A DNA stretch of 64,000 nt. Source: JBOHRN01 sp050732775. GTDB taxonomy: Bacteria > Gemmatimonadota > Gemmatimonadetes > Longimicrobiales > Longimicrobiaceae. The notes under the pieces were generated by a model, which made no database searches, had not been told where the DNA came from, and saw nothing but the letters and a program-made list of their open reading frames with translations. Positions 1 to 8,747 of the stretch are shown in pieces; positions within the stretch are counted from its first letter, which is position 1; the number at the start of each line of letters is the position of its first letter. The DNA lies in contig JBOHRN010000002.1 of NCBI GenBank assembly GCA_050732775.1, positions 1-64,000 on the forward strand, in the 5' to 3' direction. Made by a program: the position numbers and the translations under genes.

Positions 1-1
1 C

Positions 2-52
2 TGCGAGTTCCAGCCCTACCAGCGCGAGGTCGAACTGGACATCCGCGGCTAG
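2..52 (+). CDS. C-terminal end of an unidentified protein (partial)
   Basis: Only the last 16 codons and the TAG stop lie in the window. The frame starting at base 2 reads CEFQPYQREVELDIRG. It is followed after about 25 nt by a strong hairpin on the same strand, which fits the end of a transcription unit. The fragment is too short to assign a function, and the frame choice rests mainly on the stop and the terminator position. Confidence 0.4.
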   Translation, partial: CEFQPYQREVELDIRG

Positions 53-76
53 GCGTAGCTAGCCGCTAGGGAGTAG

Positions 77-107
77 CCGGGGGGCGTCGCCAGACGCCCC
101 CCGGTTT
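77..107 (+). terminator. Rho-independent-like terminator before rpiA
   Basis: A perfect 12-bp GC stem (77-88 with 93-104, loop GCCA) is followed by TTT at 105-107. The T tract is short, so termination may be partial. It separates the upstream gene from the rpiA promoter, whose -35 element begins in the T tract. Confidence 0.7.
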
Positions 108-133
108 CACTTTGTGACCAGGCGTGCTACAAT
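105..133 (+). promoter_or_regulatory. Predicted sigma-70-type promoter of rpiA-rpe
   Basis: TTTCAC (105-110) and TACAAT (128-133) are separated by exactly 17 bp. The expected start of transcription is near 140, giving a leader of about 23 nt before the rpiA GTG at 163. Confidence 0.5.
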
Positions 134-162
134 GGGCGCGCCTCTGAACTGGCTACGGTAGC

Positions 163-855
163 GTGACAGAACGAGACTCCTGGAAGCGGGCGGCGGCGCT
201 CCGGGCCGCCGGGGAGATCCGGGACGGCATGGTCCTCGGCTTGGGGACTGGCTCTACCGTGCGCCACCTCTTGGACGAGATCGCGCGCCGCCGTGCCGCC
301 GGGGAGTGGCCCGGGATCGCTGGGGTCCCTACCTCGGAAGAGACCCGCCGCCGCGCTGGGGCGCTCGCTATCCCACTCACCACCCTGGACCTCCATCCCA
401 GCTTGGATCTGGCCATCGACGGAGCCGACGAAGTAGACCCTTCCCTGAACCTCATCAAGGGGCTCGGCGGTGCCCTGCTGCGTGAAAAAGTGGTGGCGCG
501 CGCGGCGCGCGCGTTGGTGATAGTGGCCGACCAGAGCAAGAGAGTTGATAAACTGGGCACGCTGGCCCCCCTCCCGGTCGAGGTGGACCCCTTCGGAGCG
601 CTCTCGCAGGCGCCCTTTCTGCGCCAGCTAGGCGCCGAGCCGTCGCTACGCTTGAACGAAGACGGAAAGCCGTTCCTTACCGACGGGGGGCACTACATCT
701 ATCACTGCCGCTTTCCAGGCGGGATCGATGATCCGAAACGGCTCGAACAAGAGCTCGCCGCGTGCCCGGGCGTCATCGAGAGCGGGCTCTTCATCGGTAT
801 GGCCGACGCCGTGGCCGTGGCCGGTCCCGACGGCGTCCGTTGGGAACAGAGGTGA
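163..855 (+). CDS. rpiA: Ribose-5-phosphate isomerase A
   Basis: RpiA interconverts ribose 5-phosphate and ribulose 5-phosphate in the non-oxidative pentose phosphate pathway (cytosol). The 230-aa product has the usual family length. It shows the substrate-binding GLGTGST motif (residues 26-32), the DGADEVD motif (about 86-92) and a GGALLREK segment holding the expected catalytic acid, then SKRVDKLG and LPVEVDPF. The GTG start at 163 gives a normal N-terminus. Its stop overlaps the GTG of rpe by 4 nt, so the two pentose-phosphate enzymes are translationally coupled. Confidence 0.97.
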   Translation: MTERDSWKRAAALRAAGEIRDGMVLGLGTGSTVRHLLDEIARRRAAGEWPGIAGVPTSEETRRRAGALAIPLTTLDLHPSLDLAIDGADEVDPSLNLIKGLGGALLREKVVARAARALVIVADQSKRVDKLGTLAPLPVEVDPFGALSQAPFLRQLGAEPSLRLNEDGKPFLTDGGHYIYHCRFPGGIDDPKRLEQELAACPGVIESGLFIGMADAVAVAGPDGVRWEQR

Positions 856-1517
856 GCCAGCCACTGATCGCTCCGTCTATCATCTCGGCCGACTTCACCC
901 GGCTGGGAGACGAGATCCGCGCCGCCGGGGAGGCGGGTGCCGACCGCCTCCACCTCGACGTGATGGACGGCCACTTCGTCCCCAATATCACCTTCGGTCC
1001 ACTGGTCTCGGCCGCGGCGCGGCGGGTGACCAGGCTCCCCCTGGACGTTCACCTGATGATCTCGGAACCGGACCGCTTCCTGGAGGACTTCATCAGCGCT
1101 GGGGCCGACACCGTCTCGGTCCACCTGGAGGCGTGTCCGCACCTGCACCGCACCCTTCAACGGATAAGAGAGCTCGGGGCGGAGTGCGGCGTGGCGATCA
1201 ACCCCCACACGCCGGTGGAGGCGCTCGCCGAGGTGATCCCCCTCTGCGACCTGGTGGTCCTCATGTCGGTGAACCCCGGCTTCGGCGGCCAGCGGTACCT
1301 TCCGGAGAGCACCGGCAAGATCGCACGGCTGCGCGAACTTTTGCGGCGGCACGGTTCGTCCGCCCCCATCCACGTGGACGGGGGGATCGGGCCGGACACG
1401 GCCGCGGAAGCGGCCCGCGCCGGAGCCGGCGTGCTGGTGGCCGGATCAGCGATTTTTGGTAGCAAAGAGGACGTGGCCGCTAATCTGCGGCGTTTAAGAG
1501 CGGCAGCCGCGGGGTAA
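852..1517 (+). CDS. rpe: Ribulose-phosphate 3-epimerase
   Basis: Rpe interconverts ribulose 5-phosphate and xylulose 5-phosphate, next to RpiA in the same pathway. The 221-aa TIM-barrel protein shows SIISADF near the N-terminus, HLDVMDGHFVPNITFGP (metal-binding His and Asp), VHLMI, MSVNPGFGGQ and VDGGIG in family order. The open frame extends upstream into rpiA, but the GTG at 852 gives the standard N-terminus (SQPLIAPSIISADF) and a GTGA overlap with the rpiA stop. Confidence 0.97.
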   Translation: MSQPLIAPSIISADFTRLGDEIRAAGEAGADRLHLDVMDGHFVPNITFGPLVSAAARRVTRLPLDVHLMISEPDRFLEDFISAGADTVSVHLEACPHLHRTLQRIRELGAECGVAINPHTPVEALAEVIPLCDLVVLMSVNPGFGGQRYLPESTGKIARLRELLRRHGSSAPIHVDGGIGPDTAAEAARAGAGVLVAGSAIFGSKEDVAANLRRLRAAAAG

Positions 1518-1557
1518 CCTGTTCCGGTTCGGGGTGGTAGTGTTATCTTTTGCCTAC

Positions 1558-1639
1558 GCCCGGGTGGTGAAACCGGTAAACACAGGGGACTTAAAATCCC
1601 CCGCCGAGAGGTATGCGGGTTCGAGTCCCGCCCCGGGCA
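1558..1639 (+). tRNA. tRNA-Leu (UAA)
   Basis: The acceptor stem GCCCGGG (1558-1564) pairs with CCCGGGC (1632-1638), followed by discriminator A at 1639. The anticodon arm is GGGGA-CTTAAAA-TCCCC, anticodon TAA. A long variable arm (class II) precedes the T arm GCGGG-TTCGAGT-CCCGC. CCA is not encoded. A weak promoter (TTCCGG 1522-1527, 16 bp, TATCTT 1544-1549) lies just upstream. Confidence 0.95.
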
Positions 1640-1672
1640 TGACCGCTCGCGGTTTCGCTTCGGAGCATCGAA

Positions 1673-2068
1673 ATGAACGCTTCTGATCTTCTCCGCTGGA
1701 CCCTCGCCGCCACCGCAGCCGCCGGTTTTGTGGCGGCGGTGTGGTTGATCCCTGACGCGGGACTGCGGCTTGCGGCCGCGCTGGTTTCCGCGACTACGGC
1801 TGGCTACGCCGCGGGGGGACTAATACCCGGCCTGGCCCGGCAGGTCGAGGGCAACCCCGAGCACGAGCGCCCCCGCCAGTACCACCAGCTGCGCGCAGCC
1901 ACCACCCGGATGCTGGATTCTGTGCGCCGCATGAACGCCGTGGCAGTGGCCGCCGAGGAGGGCAAGCTGACCGTGCGCGACGCCTTCGGGGAGCTGACCA
2001 AGATAGAGACCGAGATGAAGCAGCTAGTCGAGGAGATGCGCGACGTAGCAGCGCGAGAAGGCCGCTGA
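1673..2068 (+). CDS. Small membrane protein with cytosolic coiled-coil-like tail, unknown function
   Basis: I do not recognise this 131-aa protein. Two hydrophobic segments (about residues 9-29 and 33-52) are followed by a hydrophilic, charged, helix-prone C-terminal half rich in Glu, Arg and Met (about 70-128). That half ends in a heptad-like stretch around KIETEMKQLVEEMRDV. The ATG at 1673 lies 33 nt after tRNA-Leu with CGGAG upstream. Only 9 nt separate it from the next gene, so they are probably co-transcribed. Confidence 0.75.
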   Translation: MNASDLLRWTLAATAAAGFVAAVWLIPDAGLRLAAALVSATTAGYAAGGLIPGLARQVEGNPEHERPRQYHQLRAATTRMLDSVRRMNAVAVAAEEGKLTVRDAFGELTKIETEMKQLVEEMRDVAAREGR

Positions 2069-2077
2069 GAACAGCTG

Positions 2078-2650
2078 ATGCGCTGGCTTTTTGCCCTGGC
2101 CCTGCTCCCCGTCCTCTTCTGGGTGGCGCTGGTGGCCGCCATCTATCTGTACGGGGCCCGCGATGAGGCCCGTCCCGCGGGCGCTATCGTGGTGCTCGGC
2201 GCGGCGCAGTGGAACGGGCGCCCGTCTCCCGTGCTCAAGGCGCGGATGGACCACGCCATCGGTTTGCACCGGGAGGGTGTCGCGCCGGTCATTATCACTA
2301 CTGGCGGGGTGGGCGCGCGCGACACCGTGAGCGAAGCCACGGTGGCCAAACGGTACGCGGTGGAGCAGGGGGTCTCAGCCGACGCCGTGTTCACAGAGAC
2401 CAGCGGACTCCGCACCGTGCAGTCGATGCGCACGGTGGTGAAGATGATGGAGCGGCTGGGGATCGATTCCGCCATCCTGGTGAGCGACCCCTTTCACATG
2501 CTCCGGCTCAAAGTCCTTTGTATGCGGCTCGAACCCGACTTCCACAGCTCGCCTACCCGCACCAGCCCCATCTCGGACGACTTGGAAACCCGCTGGCGCC
2601 ATATTCTAAGGGAGAGTTTCGTGATCCCGGTCGCCTTTTTCGAGTCGTAG
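2078..2650 (+). CDS. YdcF/SanA-family (DUF218) membrane protein
   Basis: This 190-aa protein has an N-terminal transmembrane helix (about residues 2-22) followed by a DUF218 fold. Visible hallmarks are VVLGAAQWNGRPSPVLKARM, the IITTGG strand-turn, the SEATVAKRYAV helix, and ILVSDPFHMLRL near the C-terminus. Members of this family (SanA, YdcF, ElyC) act in or near the envelope, and the biochemical reaction is generally unknown. The ATG at 2078 follows the preceding membrane protein by 9 nt. Confidence 0.85.
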   Translation: MRWLFALALLPVLFWVALVAAIYLYGARDEARPAGAIVVLGAAQWNGRPSPVLKARMDHAIGLHREGVAPVIITTGGVGARDTVSEATVAKRYAVEQGVSADAVFTETSGLRTVQSMRTVVKMMERLGIDSAILVSDPFHMLRLKVLCMRLEPDFHSSPTRTSPISDDLETRWRHILRESFVIPVAFFES

Positions 2651-2661
2651 AGGTAACCTGT

Positions 2662-2698
2662 CCCCCGGCGGGGGTGCGAGCGTCCTCCTTAGAGGACG
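2662..2698. other. Two short hairpins in the 202-bp gap before the sigma factor
   Basis: The gap 2651-2852 contains CCCCCGGCGGGGG (2662-2674) and CGTCCTC-CTTA-GAGGACG (2681-2698). Neither is followed by a clear T tract, though GATTTG follows the second. They could mark the end of the upstream unit or lie in the sigma-factor leader. I see no other gene or convincing promoter in this gap. Confidence 0.35.
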
Positions 2699-2852
2699 GA
2701 TTTGCTCCTCCCTCCGACTGGGTCTCCACCAGCCTAGTTCTTTGGAGTGTAAACGGTTACCGGCTCCGGTCCGCCCCTCACGGCGGATGGTATGGAAACT
2801 GCCCCCTTCGCGTCTCGCGGGTGGTCCCTTTCCCTAACCCAGGGGTACAGCC

Positions 2853-3491
2853 ATGCCGACTTTCGCCCACGATATCGTGCGCGGCGCCGATCCCGAGGTG
2901 CGCCGCCAGCAGCTGAAGGGTGCCGAAGACAACGACCTGGTGGTCCGCTTCCTAGCTGGAGAGCAGCGGGCCTTCGACGAACTGGTGGAGCGTTACCACA
3001 ACCGGCTCCTGAACTTCGTCTACCGCTCTACCGGCGACCGGCAGCGCGCCGAAGATCTGGTCCAGGAGACCTTCATCCGGGTGTACCGTCACCTGCGTAG
3101 GTTCGACACCAGCAAGAAGTTCTCGACCTGGATCTATACCATCGCCTCGAACCTGGGCAAGAACGAGCTGCGCAACCGCTCCCGCAACCCGCTCATCCTC
3201 TTCCAAGCCATCAAGAAGAACTGGGAGGCCGACCAGCGCCCCCTGGAGTGGGAGGACAACAGCTACCGGCCGGACGACCTGTTCCGGAAGCGCCACCTCA
3301 GGTCGCTGGTGGAGCAGGCGGTCGAGCGGCTCCCCGACCATCACCGGGCCGTGTTCGTGTTGAGGGAGATGGAGGGTAAGACGTACGAGGAGATCTCTGA
3401 GATCACCGACTGCAACCTGGGTACGGTCAAGAGCCGGCTGAACCGGGCCAGGAACAACTTTGCCCAGATTATCGCGCCGCTCTTGGACTAA
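2853..3491 (+). CDS. ECF-type RNA polymerase sigma factor
   Basis: This 212-aa protein directs RNA polymerase to a regulon. Region 2 is visible as FDELVERYHNRLLNFVYR then AEDLVQETFIRVYRHLRRF and FSTWIYTIASN (about residues 45-105). Region 4 is LPDHHRAVFVLREMEGKTYEEI followed by LGTVKSRLNRARNNF (about 160-205). Regions 1.1 and 3 are absent, as in ECF sigma factors. The ATG at 2853 follows AGGGG. The next gene encodes a zinc-finger anti-sigma-type protein, so this is a probable sigma/anti-sigma pair separated by a 173-bp gap with a stable hairpin. Confidence 0.93.
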   Translation: MPTFAHDIVRGADPEVRRQQLKGAEDNDLVVRFLAGEQRAFDELVERYHNRLLNFVYRSTGDRQRAEDLVQETFIRVYRHLRRFDTSKKFSTWIYTIASNLGKNELRNRSRNPLILFQAIKKNWEADQRPLEWEDNSYRPDDLFRKRHLRSLVEQAVERLPDHHRAVFVLREMEGKTYEEISEITDCNLGTVKSRLNRARNNFAQIIAPLLD

Positions 3492-3539
3492 CACCCCGGG
3501 CAGCACAAAAAAACCTACCCCAGCTAGCTGGCTCAAGCA

Positions 3540-3569
3540 GCGGCCCGTCCTCGTCAGAGGGCGGGCCGC
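3540..3569 (+). promoter_or_regulatory. Stable hairpin between sigma factor and anti-sigma gene
   Basis: A 13-bp stem (3540-3552 with 3557-3569, one G-U pair, loop GTCA) lies in the 173-bp gap 3492-3664. The downstream bases GTCGTCTCTT are only moderately T-rich, so it is a poor intrinsic terminator. It may lower anti-sigma expression or protect the sigma mRNA end. Confidence 0.5.
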
Positions 3570-3664
3570 GTCGTCTCTTGGGAACACTGGACGGGCCGGG
3601 CGCGTAGAAGGAGTGTCGATACGCGCGCGCTACGCCGCGCTCCACTCAAGCTGAGCAAAGCCAC

Positions 3665-4183
3665 ATGGACTGCTCGGAGTTCCTCGCCAGGTACTCGGAC
3701 TTTCGGGATCAGCGGTTGGACCAGGAGGGCGGCGAGTTCATCTGGCACCTGAACGTGTGCCCCTCGTGCCGCCGTTACGATGAGGTGGTTGTGCGGGGCG
3801 GTCACTTGGTCCGCGGCCTCAATCGAATCCGGGTCTCCCGCGACTTCTTCCCCCGGCTCCAGCACCGTATCTTTCACCTTGAGGAGAACCGCCGCCGCGG
3901 GTCCATCCCGGGTGTGGTTACGCCCTTGGCGGCCGGGGTGGCGGTTGCGGTGTCGATTTTCGCGGCCCTACCCCTGCTCCAGCCCGAAGCGGGCGGGCGG
4001 GCACTGTTCGAGCTCCCGCCTGTGGCCGCACTCTACCCGCCGGCCCCGGCCGAGGTGCCCTCTCTATTCCGCGCCGGGCCGATCCTGGTTCCGTCCCAAA
4101 CCGGCACGGCGACGACTCGTTCTACACTACTCCAAGAGTACTCTCCGCTGCTACGCCCATCCGCCCGTTTGGCGTCGGATTGA
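3665..4183 (+). CDS. Anti-sigma factor, zinc-finger type, single-pass membrane protein
   Basis: This 172-aa protein carries the anti-sigma zinc motif H-x3-C-x2-C (H28, C32, C35 in HLNVCPSC) with an additional Cys3. One transmembrane helix follows at about residues 83-103, then a Pro/Ala-rich probably periplasmic tail. Family members bind and hold the cognate sigma factor, and its position after an ECF sigma gene supports that role. The stop overlaps the predicted TTG start of holA. The partner assignment is inferred from gene order. Confidence 0.85.
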   Translation: MDCSEFLARYSDFRDQRLDQEGGEFIWHLNVCPSCRRYDEVVVRGGHLVRGLNRIRVSRDFFPRLQHRIFHLEENRRRGSIPGVVTPLAAGVAVAVSIFAALPLLQPEAGGRALFELPPVAALYPPAPAEVPSLFRAGPILVPSQTGTATTRSTLLQEYSPLLRPSARLASD

Positions 4184-5238
4184 CAGCGGGGACCGGCTTC
4201 CTCCATCTTGGCACCGTGCCCAAGACCTCCCCTTCAGCCCTCTCCCGACTCCTCTCGTCAACTCCCCCCGGGGGTGTCTTCTTCCTACACGGCGAGGAGG
4301 AGTACCTGCGGGAGGAGATGGTGAAAAGGGTGGTGGACGCCCACCTCGAGCAGGCCGTCAGGGACTTTAACCTGGACCAGCTGCGGGGTGCCGATGCCCC
4401 CGCCGACGCGCTCGCCTCCATCCTGGCCACGCCGCCGATGATGTCGCCATGGCGGGCGGTGGTGGTGCGCGAGGCCCAGGCGCTCTCGCCCGCGGCCCGC
4501 GAGGTACTCCTCTCCGCGCTGGCAGATCCCCCCGGGGGCCTGGTCTTGGTCGTCTCGGCCACCATCCCCCCGAAATCCAAGGCGCGTTTTTACCAGCAGT
4601 TGGAGAAGCGCGCGGCGAGCTCGGAGTTTTCCCGCATGTCGGTGGCCGACGCGCCCGGGTGGTTGGTAGAGCAGGCCCGCGAAAGGCACGGCAAGCTGAT
4701 GGCTCCCGAGACAGCCCGGCTCCTGGTGGCGGGCGCGGGCAGCGACTTGGGCACCCTGTCGCTGGAGCTCGACAAGCTCGCTGGCTACGTGGGTGAAGGT
4801 AAGGAGATCGGCGCGGACGACGTGCGCGCGGCCGGGGTGTCGCTGCCCGCCCAGGACAGGTGGGAATGGTTCGACTTGGTGGGGTCCCGGCGCTTCCGCG
4901 AAGCCCGCCGAGCCCTGCCCGCCTTACTCGGTTCCGGGGAGAACGGTGTGGGGGTGGTAGCCGGTCTGGGCACGCATCTCTTGCGTGTGGGCTTGGCCCT
5001 GGCGGGCGGCCGGGGAGCGCTGGAGCGCGCACTCCCGGCGTATCAACGCTGGCTGGCCGGGCGCCTGCTACCCCAGACGCGGGAGTGGTCGCCGGAGGAG
5101 CTCGAGCGGGCGCTCGCCGGTCTCCTGCGCGCAGACCGGCTGCTCAAGTCGGCCCCCTTGTCGGACCTGCAGGTGCTGGACGAACTCCTCCTCCGCCTGC
5201 AGGCGGACACCAGCCCGGGGCGGCGGAGGGCGGCGTGA
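4180..5238 (+). CDS. holA: DNA polymerase III delta subunit
   Basis: HolA is the clamp-loader delta subunit, which opens the beta clamp during replisome assembly. The protein is 352 aa from TTG 4180, or 340 aa from GTG 4216. It begins its conserved part with VFFLHGEEEYLREEMVKRV, typical of HolA domain I, followed by FNLDQLRGADA and a Sec/AAA-like middle. The C-terminal helical collar contains DLQVLDELLLRL. The TTG start gives a TTGA overlap with the anti-sigma stop, a pattern common in this window, but GTG 4216 is a real alternative. It overlaps the next gene by 4 nt. Confidence 0.9.
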   Translation: MTAGTGFLHLGTVPKTSPSALSRLLSSTPPGGVFFLHGEEEYLREEMVKRVVDAHLEQAVRDFNLDQLRGADAPADALASILATPPMMSPWRAVVVREAQALSPAAREVLLSALADPPGGLVLVVSATIPPKSKARFYQQLEKRAASSEFSRMSVADAPGWLVEQARERHGKLMAPETARLLVAGAGSDLGTLSLELDKLAGYVGEGKEIGADDVRAAGVSLPAQDRWEWFDLVGSRRFREARRALPALLGSGENGVGVVAGLGTHLLRVGLALAGGRGALERALPAYQRWLAGRLLPQTREWSPEELERALAGLLRADRLLKSAPLSDLQVLDELLLRLQADTSPGRRRAA

Positions 5239-6149
5239 GGGCGGCGTCCGTGTGCGCGGCGCTGGCGGCTCTCTCGGCGGGGTTTATCGTCACGCAACCC
5301 TCCCAGTGCCGGGCCCAGGACGGTTCGGAGGCGCGGCTCGACCGGGTCGACCTACTCATCCAGACCGAAGACCTCGCCGCGGCCCGGGATACGCTCTCTC
5401 TCTGGTGGCAAGAAGACGCGATCAAGGTGGTCGGTAACGTCAAGGCGCGGGGGGTCTATCTGCGCGCCCTGCTGGCCGAGTCGGCCGAGGAAGCCGAGCA
5501 CGACTACCTGCGGCTGGCGGTGGAGCATCCCTTCTCGCCCTACGCCGACGTGGCGCTCCTGCGGGTGGGCCAGTACCACCTAGCCCGGGGCGAGAGCGCG
5601 GAAGCCGGTTTCTTTTTGAACCGGCTCTACCGGGACTATCCGAACAGCCCCATCCGGCCTCTTGGCTCACTCTGGCTCGGCCGGGTCCGGCTCGCCGCGG
5701 GCGAGGAGTCCGACGGCTGTGACCTTGTGCTCGCCGCGTACCAGGCGGGAGAAAACCAGGAGCTGCGCCAGGCCGCCGCCGAGAGCTGGGTGGCGGGGTG
5801 CGGAAGTGTCCAGGCCCTCGGCCCGGAAGCGGCGGAGCTCTTGCCCTCCGGGGACGGGGGATCCCCTCCCGAGCCGGACGACTCACCGCCGGCGGAGGAG
5901 GTGGACGGGGAAGAAGGGGAGGCGCTGTTTACCGTGCAGGTGGCGGCCCTCGCCTCGCTGGAGCGGGCCGAGATGCTGCGGGAAGAGCTACGAGAGGTCG
6001 GAGAGGACGCCTTCCTGGCGCGCGTGGAAGGTAGCTCGCTGACCCGGGTGCGGGTGGGTGGCTTTTCCGACCGTGACACGGCCTTGCGGGCGGCGGCCCG
6101 GCTCCAGGAGTTGGGGTACGGGGCGCTGGTGGTCCGGATCGTCGATTAG
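5235..6149 (+). CDS. Exported TPR-like protein with C-terminal SPOR domain
   Basis: The 304-aa product starts with a signal peptide ending near CRAQ (about residue 28). A helical repeat region follows (about 35-195), with tetratricopeptide-like pairs such as LLRVGQYHLARGESAEAGFFLNRLY written over two helices, then an acidic Pro/Glu linker. The C-terminal SPOR-type domain (about 228-303) contains FTVQVAALASLERAEMLREE and RVRVGGFSDRDTALRAAARL. SPOR domains bind denuded peptidoglycan at division sites, so an envelope role is likely. GTG 5235 overlaps the holA stop. The same frame is open further upstream, but that part lies inside holA. Confidence 0.85.
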   Translation: MRAASVCAALAALSAGFIVTQPSQCRAQDGSEARLDRVDLLIQTEDLAAARDTLSLWWQEDAIKVVGNVKARGVYLRALLAESAEEAEHDYLRLAVEHPFSPYADVALLRVGQYHLARGESAEAGFFLNRLYRDYPNSPIRPLGSLWLGRVRLAAGEESDGCDLVLAAYQAGENQELRQAAAESWVAGCGSVQALGPEAAELLPSGDGGSPPEPDDSPPAEEVDGEEGEALFTVQVAALASLERAEMLREELREVGEDAFLARVEGSSLTRVRVGGFSDRDTALRAAARLQELGYGALVVRIVD

Positions 6150-6151
6150 AA

Positions 6152-8734
6152 GTGCCCGCCAGGGACGAAACCCCCCTCATGCTCCAGTGGCGGGAGATCA
6201 AGTCCCGCCACCCCGACGCCCTCGTCTTCTTCCGGGTGGGCGACTTCTACGAGATGTTCTACGAGGACGCGATAGCAGGGGCGCGGCTCCTGGACCTCAC
6301 CCTCACCTCCCGCAACAACGGTAGCTCGCGCGCGCCGCTGGCCGGGGTCCCGGCCGTGGCTCTGGACGGCTACTTGGAACGGCTGGTGGGGTTGGGCAGG
6401 CGGGTGGCCATTTGCGACCAGATCGAAGAGGCGGCACTGGCCAAGGGGCTGGTGCGGCGCGAGGTAACCGAGCTGGTGACCCCGGGCGCGGTCTTCTCCG
6501 AGCGGCTGTTAGACGCCCGGCGCAACAACTTTCTGGCCGCCGTGGCCGGAGACCGAGAGGGAGGAAAGTTAGGGTTGGCCGCCGCCGACCTTACCACCGG
6601 CGAGGTCATCCTCTACCCCGCCTCTCCCGCCGGGATCGCCGATCTGCTGGCGCTGGTCGAGCCCTCCGAACTTCTACTCCCACGTGGCTGGGAGGGGAGT
6701 TTCCTTAGCGGGGCAGCGGACCTACCGCGCACCTTTCGTCCCGACTGGATGTTTGATCCCGCCACCGCCGAAGAGGAGCTCCTGCGCGGCTACGGTGTGC
6801 TCGACCTCTCCGGTTTCGGGCTGGGCGGTGGAGATGAACCGTTGCTGGCCGCGTGTGGCGCCCTGGTCGCCTACTTGGGTGAGATTCAACCGATGCACCG
6901 GAGCCGGCTGCGGCCGCCCAGGGTGGAGCGGGGCGGAGAGACGCTGTTTCTCGACCAGATGACCTGCCGCAACCTGGAGCTCGTAGAACCGCTGCGCGGC
7001 ACCGGCAGCAAGGCAACCCTGCTGGGCGTGCTGGACAGGGCCGAGACGCCGATGGGGGCCCGTCTGCTGCGGCGCTGGCTCCTCTCCCCCCTCTTGGACG
7101 TAGAGAAGATACGAGCCAGGCACGACGCGGTGGAGGAGCTCGCTCAAGCGGACCTACGGCGCGCCCTCCGGGGCGCCCTGGCCGGGGTGCGCGACCTGGA
7201 GCGGCTGGCGGTAAAGATCTCGGCGCGGCGGGCGAGCCCGCGCGACCTTCTGGCCACGGGAGGTTCCCTGGAGCGTCTGCCGGTCCTGGCGGATCTGCTC
7301 TCGAACGCCGGTTGCGGGTTACTGGTTCGCCACCGGGACGGGATCGACCCGCTGGGGGACGTCCGCGAGGTGATCGAAGGGGCCATCGACCCCGACGCTC
7401 CCCCCTCGCTGGCTGACGGCGGGGTTATCCGCGCCGGGTACGACCACGACCTGGACGAGCTGCGCTCCTTGCGCGACGGCGCGCGCGGCTGGATCGCCCA
7501 GCTCCAGCAGCGGGAGCGGGAACGGACCGGCATCGGCTCGCTCAAGGTTGGCTTCAACCGGGTGTTCGGCTACTACTTGGAGGTCACCCGCGCTAACCTG
7601 GAGCGCGTCCCGGACGACTACCAGCGGCGCCAGACCCTCAGCGGCGCGGAGCGCTTCGTGACCCCGGAGTTGAAGGAGTGGGAAGCGAAGGTCGTGGGTG
7701 CGGAGGAGGAGATAGCCGCCACCGAAGCCCGGCTCTTCGCCCAGGTGCGGGAGAAGGTGGCGGCAGAGGCCGGGCGCTTGCAGGAGACCGCCGCGCAGGT
7801 GGCCGTCCTCGACGTGCTCGCGTGCTTCGCCGAGGTGGCCGTACGTAACGGCTACGCCCGCCCCGAGATCCAGCACGGCTTCGACTTGGAGATCGAAGCT
7901 GGGCGCCACCCGGTGGTCGAGACGGTAATGCCGCGCGAGAGCTTCATCCCCAACGGCATCTCCCTGGACCAGGACCACCGGGTAGTGATTCTGACCGGCC
8001 CCAACATGGCCGGCAAGTCAACGGTGCTCAGGCAGGTGGGGCTCATCGTGCTGCTGGCCCAGACTGGCTCCTTCGTGCCCGCCCGCGCCGCCCGTGTCGG
8101 CGTGGTCGACCGCCTCTTTACCCGCGTGGGCGCCTCCGACAACCTGGCCCTGGGCCAGTCCACCTTCATGGTCGAGATGAGCGAGACCGCCGCCATCTTG
8201 AACGGCGCCACCGAACGCTCCCTGGTGCTGCTGGACGAGGTGGGGCGGGGTACCTCGACCTGGGACGGTCTCAGCGTGGCGGTGGCCGCGACCGAGGACC
8301 TGCACCAGAGGATCGGCGCCAAAACCATCTTCGCCACCCACTTTCACGAGCTGACCCGGTTGGCCGAGCGGCTCCCCGGTGTCGTCAACTTGTCGGTGGC
8401 GGTACGCGAAGAGGGAGACGAGGTTATCTTTTTGCACCGGCTGGTAGCCGGCGGCGCCGACCGTTCGTACGGGGTAGAGGTGGCCCGGCTGGCCGGGCTC
8501 CCCGCCGGGGTGGTGGCCCGCGCCCGGGAGGTCCTGTCCGAGCTGGAGCGCGGCGAGGGCGCGGCCGCTCTCACCCGCCCCCCCGCCGACCCGGACCAGC
8601 TACCCCTGTTCGATACCCCGTTGGACCATCCGGTGCTGACGCGGCTGCGCGGGGTTGACCCGGAGCTGATGACCCCATTGGAGGCGCTCAATCTACTGGC
8701 CGAGCTGGCGGGTTCGGTGGAGTACCGTCGCTGA
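6152..8734 (+). CDS. mutS: DNA mismatch repair protein MutS
   Basis: MutS recognises mismatches and starts mismatch repair. The 860-aa protein has the full MutS1 layout. The mismatch-wedge motif F-Y-E is at residues 32-34 (VGDFYEMF), followed by connector and lever domains. The Walker A GPNMAGKST is near residue 616, DEVGRGTSTWDG near 690, and the THFHELTRL helix follows. The C-terminus holds the beta-clamp-type segment DPDQLPLFD. GTG 6152 begins 2 nt after the preceding stop. Confidence 0.98.
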   Translation: MPARDETPLMLQWREIKSRHPDALVFFRVGDFYEMFYEDAIAGARLLDLTLTSRNNGSSRAPLAGVPAVALDGYLERLVGLGRRVAICDQIEEAALAKGLVRREVTELVTPGAVFSERLLDARRNNFLAAVAGDREGGKLGLAAADLTTGEVILYPASPAGIADLLALVEPSELLLPRGWEGSFLSGAADLPRTFRPDWMFDPATAEEELLRGYGVLDLSGFGLGGGDEPLLAACGALVAYLGEIQPMHRSRLRPPRVERGGETLFLDQMTCRNLELVEPLRGTGSKATLLGVLDRAETPMGARLLRRWLLSPLLDVEKIRARHDAVEELAQADLRRALRGALAGVRDLERLAVKISARRASPRDLLATGGSLERLPVLADLLSNAGCGLLVRHRDGIDPLGDVREVIEGAIDPDAPPSLADGGVIRAGYDHDLDELRSLRDGARGWIAQLQQRERERTGIGSLKVGFNRVFGYYLEVTRANLERVPDDYQRRQTLSGAERFVTPELKEWEAKVVGAEEEIAATEARLFAQVREKVAAEAGRLQETAAQVAVLDVLACFAEVAVRNGYARPEIQHGFDLEIEAGRHPVVETVMPRESFIPNGISLDQDHRVVILTGPNMAGKSTVLRQVGLIVLLAQTGSFVPARAARVGVVDRLFTRVGASDNLALGQSTFMVEMSETAAILNGATERSLVLLDEVGRGTSTWDGLSVAVAATEDLHQRIGAKTIFATHFHELTRLAERLPGVVNLSVAVREEGDEVIFLHRLVAGGADRSYGVEVARLAGLPAGVVARAREVLSELERGEGAAALTRPPADPDQLPLFDTPLDHPVLTRLRGVDPELMTPLEALNLLAELAGSVEYRR

Positions 8735-8747
8735 ATACACCACTCGC

